Assembly: GCA_947367285.1 (NCBI GenBank)
Contig: CANBDB010000049.1
Span: 1 to 9,769, forward strand
Direction of reading: 5' to 3'
Length of the DNA stretch: 9,769 nucleotides
DNA from: an uncultured Clostridia bacterium
Lineage (GTDB): Bacteria > Bacillota > Clostridia > Oscillospirales > CAG-272
Below the pieces are notes generated by a model. The model did no database searches, was not told the origin of the DNA, and saw nothing but the letters and a program-made list of their open reading frames with translations. The translations under genes were made by a program, and so were the position numbers. Below are positions 7,180 through 9,769 of this stretch, one piece after another; position 1 is the stretch's first letter; each line of letters opens with the position of its first letter.

Positions 7180-7872
7180 TCATATGTGAAGTTTTCTCGC
7201 AAGAGCCTCGCGAGCAGCTCTACTGGTGGAAATAGCAATCAATGCGAGTCCAAAAAGGACAAGCGGAATCATGGGTATCAATGACCAACCGTCAAAGTTT
7301 AGTTTAAAGGTGATCATAATAAACAACTCAATGATGTCCATAAATAATCCAAGCGCAATAAAGAATCCCCCAATAACATAGAGATAACCTTTTTTTAGAT
7401 AGTAAAGTAGGACAGTAGTAGCGGTAACTATCAGGCCAAGATATGTAACAACGGGGAATGCAAAGGTTAAAAACCAATCTCCGTCAGTAGTATAATTTAC
7501 GTAGTGCAATAGTAGTATTATCGAAAAGAAATCAATGGGGACAAATACCGCCGGAGTAGGACGCTTAAACCAAAATGGTAAAACGAAGATTATGTAAATC
7601 AAAGCTATTGCAAACATTACGTATGCGGACCATGTGACTGTTCTATTAATATAAAGGTCGCAGTAAAGTGTAACCAATATAGGTGTAATAAATAAAGTCA
7701 ACAAAATTATATGGATAGTAGTCTTGCTAATTTCTCTTTTGGGAATAAAATCCTGAGGGTATAGAGGATTAACTTCGGGACGTATGATGTCGGGGTGATA
7801 TGCCTCCGTACCGCAAAGAGGGCATTTCTTCTCAGTGTCAGCAAGCTTAACACCGCAGTTAGCGCAATACAT
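7180..7872 (-). CDS. Zinc-ribbon, six-helix integral membrane protein (DUF6320-like), function unknown
   Basis: A 230-residue protein with an N-terminal zinc ribbon, C3-x2-C6-x10-C17-x2-C20, then a linker rich in Pro and Lys/Arg. About six hydrophobic segments follow (roughly 51-73, 80-101, 108-126, 134-156, 163-185, 197-215) and a basic C-terminal tail, RAAREALARKLHI. The positive linker and tail suggest both ends face the cytoplasm. It resembles what I remember as the DUF6320 family, which has no known activity. An in-frame TTG lies at 7875, but the ATG at 7872 is preferred; AGGAGG (complement of 7882-7887) lies 9 bases upstream of it. The start overlaps the end of the acyltransferase gene by 14 bases, so the two are probably translationally coupled and act together. 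The alpha-galactosidase start follows its stop by 16 bases. The ribbon could bind a protein or nucleic acid partner, or be structural; nothing here decides. Confidence 0.75.
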   Translation of the reverse strand: MYCANCGVKLADTEKKCPLCGTEAYHPDIIRPEVNPLYPQDFIPKREISKTTIHIILLTLFITPILVTLYCDLYINRTVTWSAYVMFAIALIYIIFVLPFWFKRPTPAVFVPIDFFSIILLLHYVNYTTDGDWFLTFAFPVVTYLGLIVTATTVLLYYLKKGYLYVIGGFFIALGLFMDIIELFIMITFKLNFDGWSLIPMIPLVLFGLALIAISTSRAAREALARKLHI

Positions 7873-9169
7873 CAATTTCTACCTCCTGTCTTTGATTTGA
7901 TTGTACGGTAACCTCAACTCCAAGGCGTTGAAGCTCACGGAAGAAATAGTTCTCAAGCCTAGCCTCTTTAATGTCGCGTGAAAACGTAACGTTGAGAATA
8001 CCGCGATAGCTGTAAGCACTGCAATTGTAGGGCGCTTGAGCTTGTGGCCCTAAAATAAAGTCAATTCTATCAATATATTGCATCATTTCGTCAGGCACAC
8101 GAACTTCACCGAGATTTGAAAAGCTCAAACAAGATTTCTTTTCACCAACGGAATTAAATACCATCTTCATAACGATATTTTTTATGAATAACGGAACTAT
8201 TCTAAGGGCGAGCTGTCTTTCATCAGCAACGTTAGTTTCAATCATTTTAGCCATATTCTTCTTAGTCGCGTAAGTGCCGACCTTGTGATGAACAATATTT
8301 ATAATCTCGTCAAGTGAATAATCACCAAGTCGAGGATCTATCTCGGGTATTGTGTAGAGAGCAAAATTACGAAGAGTCCTACTTCCGAATATAGGACGCA
8401 AATTTATAGGTATTAAAACCTTAACAGGCTTATACTTTTTGGGATTTTGAATTAGATCAAATTGCAAATTCAAAATCGCCTTCATTAAAACTGCAGTAAG
8501 GAAGGTGTTTACCGATACCTTTTTTGCGCGAGCCATATCGCGAATTATGTCGGACGACATTTGGAAGTTAGTAATATTTAAGAAACCGTCTTCTTCGGGC
8601 GTACCGTCAATCTTCCAAGCATCCGTATCCTTGCGAGTTTCCTTAACTGGAGCAGCATTTTTTAAGAATGAATCCTCAATTTCATAATGCCTCGGTTGCT
8701 CTTTTCGCGAGAGAATACCGTGAGTGCAGGGAATTTCTATTTTGTGTTTTAGTTCAAGATATTCAGCCAAAAGAGATTTGAAAAAAATCATGCCGCCCGT
8801 TCCGTCGGTAAGCGCGTGGAAGATCTCAACTGCAATTCTTTTGCGATAAACTATCACGCGGAACGCACAGGTCTTCATTTCCTTTTTGGTCATATATGCA
8901 AGGGGATAGCTGTATTCCGCCATGATAGCAGGCGGCTCGCTAACGGGACGAAGGTAATACCAAAACAATCCCTCTGATAATCGCGCCGCAATGCTCGGAA
9001 ATCTTGGTATAGTGTTTTTAATAGCTTGTTCAAGCACCTTGAGATCCACTTGCTCATATAGCGTTGCAGAGAGTCTAAATAGATTGCTCCAATATTTACT
9101 ATGCGAGGCAGGATAGATCTTGGCGGCGTTGTCGAGCTTAAACCAATTAAAATTTCTATCTATTTTCAT
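7859..9169 (-). CDS. Condensation-domain-fold acyltransferase, alcohol acetyltransferase-like
   Basis: A 436-residue protein of the CoA-dependent acyltransferase/condensation superfamily (PapA, WS/DGAT, alcohol acetyltransferase, NRPS C domains). The active-site motif is FHALTDGTGG (117-126), so H118 and D122 match the second His and the Asp of HHxxxDG, while the first His is Phe. Other supports are an N-terminal substrate-domain start (WFKLDNAAKIYP, 9-20), PINLRPIF (254-261), corresponding to the conserved Pro...Leu-Arg bridge segment, and LSFSNLGEV (348-356). No carrier protein or other synthetase gene is nearby, so a stand-alone transferase using acyl-CoA is more likely than peptide synthesis; the acceptor is unknown. 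No membrane segment or signal peptide is seen. The frame is open to 9202, but the ATG at 9169 is chosen: AAAGGA (complement of 9179-9184) is 9 bases upstream, and the longer start would run into the HD gene. It overlaps the membrane protein gene by 14 bases, implying joint function. Confidence 0.78.
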   Translation of the reverse strand: MKIDRNFNWFKLDNAAKIYPASHSKYWSNLFRLSATLYEQVDLKVLEQAIKNTIPRFPSIAARLSEGLFWYYLRPVSEPPAIMAEYSYPLAYMTKKEMKTCAFRVIVYRKRIAVEIFHALTDGTGGMIFFKSLLAEYLELKHKIEIPCTHGILSRKEQPRHYEIEDSFLKNAAPVKETRKDTDAWKIDGTPEEDGFLNITNFQMSSDIIRDMARAKKVSVNTFLTAVLMKAILNLQFDLIQNPKKYKPVKVLIPINLRPIFGSRTLRNFALYTIPEIDPRLGDYSLDEIINIVHHKVGTYATKKNMAKMIETNVADERQLALRIVPLFIKNIVMKMVFNSVGEKKSCLSFSNLGEVRVPDEMMQYIDRIDFILGPQAQAPYNCSAYSYRGILNVTFSRDIKEARLENYFFRELQRLGVEVTVQSNQRQEVEIDVLR

Positions 9170-9183
9170 AAGTCGATATCCTT

Positions 9184-9723
9184 TTAGGAAAGCTTCGCGC
9201 AAAGTTCCTCAAATAAATTCAAAAATTCTTTTTCAACGGTTGAAAACTCAAGCTGTTCAAATCGGGGCTTTGACGAAAGTGTTGGAACGTAATCAAATAT
9301 CTTTTCGCCAAAGAGCTCAATAAATTCGTAGTAGAGTATCGCATCGTCAATTTCAAAAATCAACTTAATCTCGTCACTTGTAAGAGAGGGAATCCACTTT
9401 TCAAAAATTTGACCTTGAAGCTTGTCCTCAATTTCAAGATATTTTTGGAGATGCTTTTTGACAGGACGTGTAATATCCGCAAGGTAAGCCTCACTCGCAT
9501 CGTGAATAAGACAACCAAGAACAACTCTATCCGAGTATCCTCTTGCAATTGCTTCCGTGGCGCAATTGATGGAGTGTTGTCCCACTGAATAGAAATGCTT
9601 AAAATGTCCGTTAGCGCGGCAAAGAAGGGAGAGTGCGTGTGCAATATCCTCTATGTCAATATCCTCAACCCTGGGTTCAAGGGGATAAAATTCCTTTTTC
9701 TTGTACGTCAATATATAGCTCAT
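9184..9723 (-). CDS. HD-domain phosphohydrolase (YfbR-like metal-dependent nucleotidase type)
   Basis: A 179-residue protein of the HD superfamily. Probable metal ligands are H50 in YSVGQHSI, H74-D75 in IHDASEAY, and D126 or D127 in FEIDDAIL. HDASEAYLADITRPVK (74-89) closely parallels the HDASE...D...PVK segment of E. coli 5'-deoxynucleotidase YfbR, including E78 and D83 where YfbR has catalytic E72 and D77. The opening IEDIAHALSLLCRANGH fits the short bacterial and phage HD proteins usually annotated only as 'HD domain-containing'. A cytoplasmic nucleotide or phosphomonoester hydrolase role is likely; the substrate is not known. GAGGT (complement of 9731-9735) lies 7 bases before the ATG. 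It is the first gene of the minus-strand run, and its stop codon touches the ribosome site of the acyltransferase gene. It may be a housekeeping enzyme that merely shares the transcript. Confidence 0.82.
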   Translation of the reverse strand: MSYILTYKKKEFYPLEPRVEDIDIEDIAHALSLLCRANGHFKHFYSVGQHSINCATEAIARGYSDRVVLGCLIHDASEAYLADITRPVKKHLQKYLEIEDKLQGQIFEKWIPSLTSDEIKLIFEIDDAILYYEFIELFGEKIFDYVPTLSSKPRFEQLEFSTVEKEFLNLFEELCAKLS

Positions 9724-9746
9724 TGAATATACCTCGAATTTGCATA

Positions 9747-9752
9747 AATATA
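9747..9752 (-). promoter_or_regulatory. Candidate -10 box for the minus-strand gene run
   Basis: TATATT on the minus strand (one mismatch to TATAAT), 11 bases before the ribosome site of the HD gene. A -35 at normal spacing would fall just outside the window, so this cannot be confirmed. TATACT (9760-9765, minus) is an alternative -10. The strip 9724-9769 is otherwise featureless AT-rich sequence. Confidence 0.25.
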
Positions 9753-9769
9753 CACAATAAGTATATCAT

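Noticed and set aside
9184..9723. HD-domain protein as part of an antiphage nucleotide-depletion (dGTPase-like) defence unit
   Set aside because: The protein resembles common short YfbR-like HD hydrolases. There is no associated nuclease, sensor or cyclase gene, and the neighbours are metabolic.
1..9769. Signs of insertion sequence, prophage, CRISPR array or tRNA-linked island
   Set aside because: No transposase or integrase, no spaced direct repeats, no tRNA cloverleaf and no terminal inverted repeats were seen on either strand.

Overview
This window reads as chromosomal DNA from an anaerobic, probably gut-associated Clostridia-type Firmicute. The reasons are strong AAGGAG-type ribosome sites, sigma-A style promoters, moderate-to-low GC with an AT-rich intergenic sequence, and a gene set of sugar catabolism enzymes without signal peptides. 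The lineage is inference from style and gene content; there is no rRNA, tRNA or marker gene here. No mobile element, CRISPR array or phage gene is seen. The sequence is gene-dense, and no gap between genes exceeds 90 bases.

The left part (1-3398) is on the plus strand and holds three separately expressed genes. The first is a FucO-type iron alcohol dehydrogenase (lactaldehyde/1,2-propanediol oxidoreductase) followed by a strong intrinsic terminator. The second is a small P-loop nucleotide-kinase-like protein of the FlaR ('topology modulation') type, with its own promoter starting right at the terminator's U-tract. The third is a 507-residue cytoplasmic clan GH-A glycosidase that resembles heparanase/beta-glucuronidase family GH79, driven by a promoter with a perfect TTGACA box.

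The right part (3448-9723) is on the minus strand and holds five genes packed head to tail. In transcription order they are an HD-domain phosphohydrolase, a condensation-fold (alcohol acetyltransferase-like) acyltransferase, a zinc-ribbon six-helix membrane protein, a GH36 alpha-galactosidase, and a MelB-type glycoside:cation symporter. Junctions are 14 bases apart, 14 bases overlapping, 16 bases apart and 2 bases apart, which fits one transcript. It ends at a hairpin shared with the convergent GH79 gene.

The clear functional unit is the last two genes: the GPH symporter should import a small galactoside (melibiose or raffinose type) that the intracellular alpha-galactosidase splits. The GH79-like enzyme across the shared terminator is also intracellular and probably acts on an imported small glycoside or glucuronide. 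FucO would handle lactaldehyde from deoxysugar breakdown. The least understood part is the acyltransferase/zinc-ribbon membrane pair, whose reading frames overlap and which sits upstream of the galactoside genes; it is the best candidate for an undescribed function. Three minus-strand starts were placed downstream of the longest open frame because a good ribosome site and the family's usual N-terminus support the inner start.
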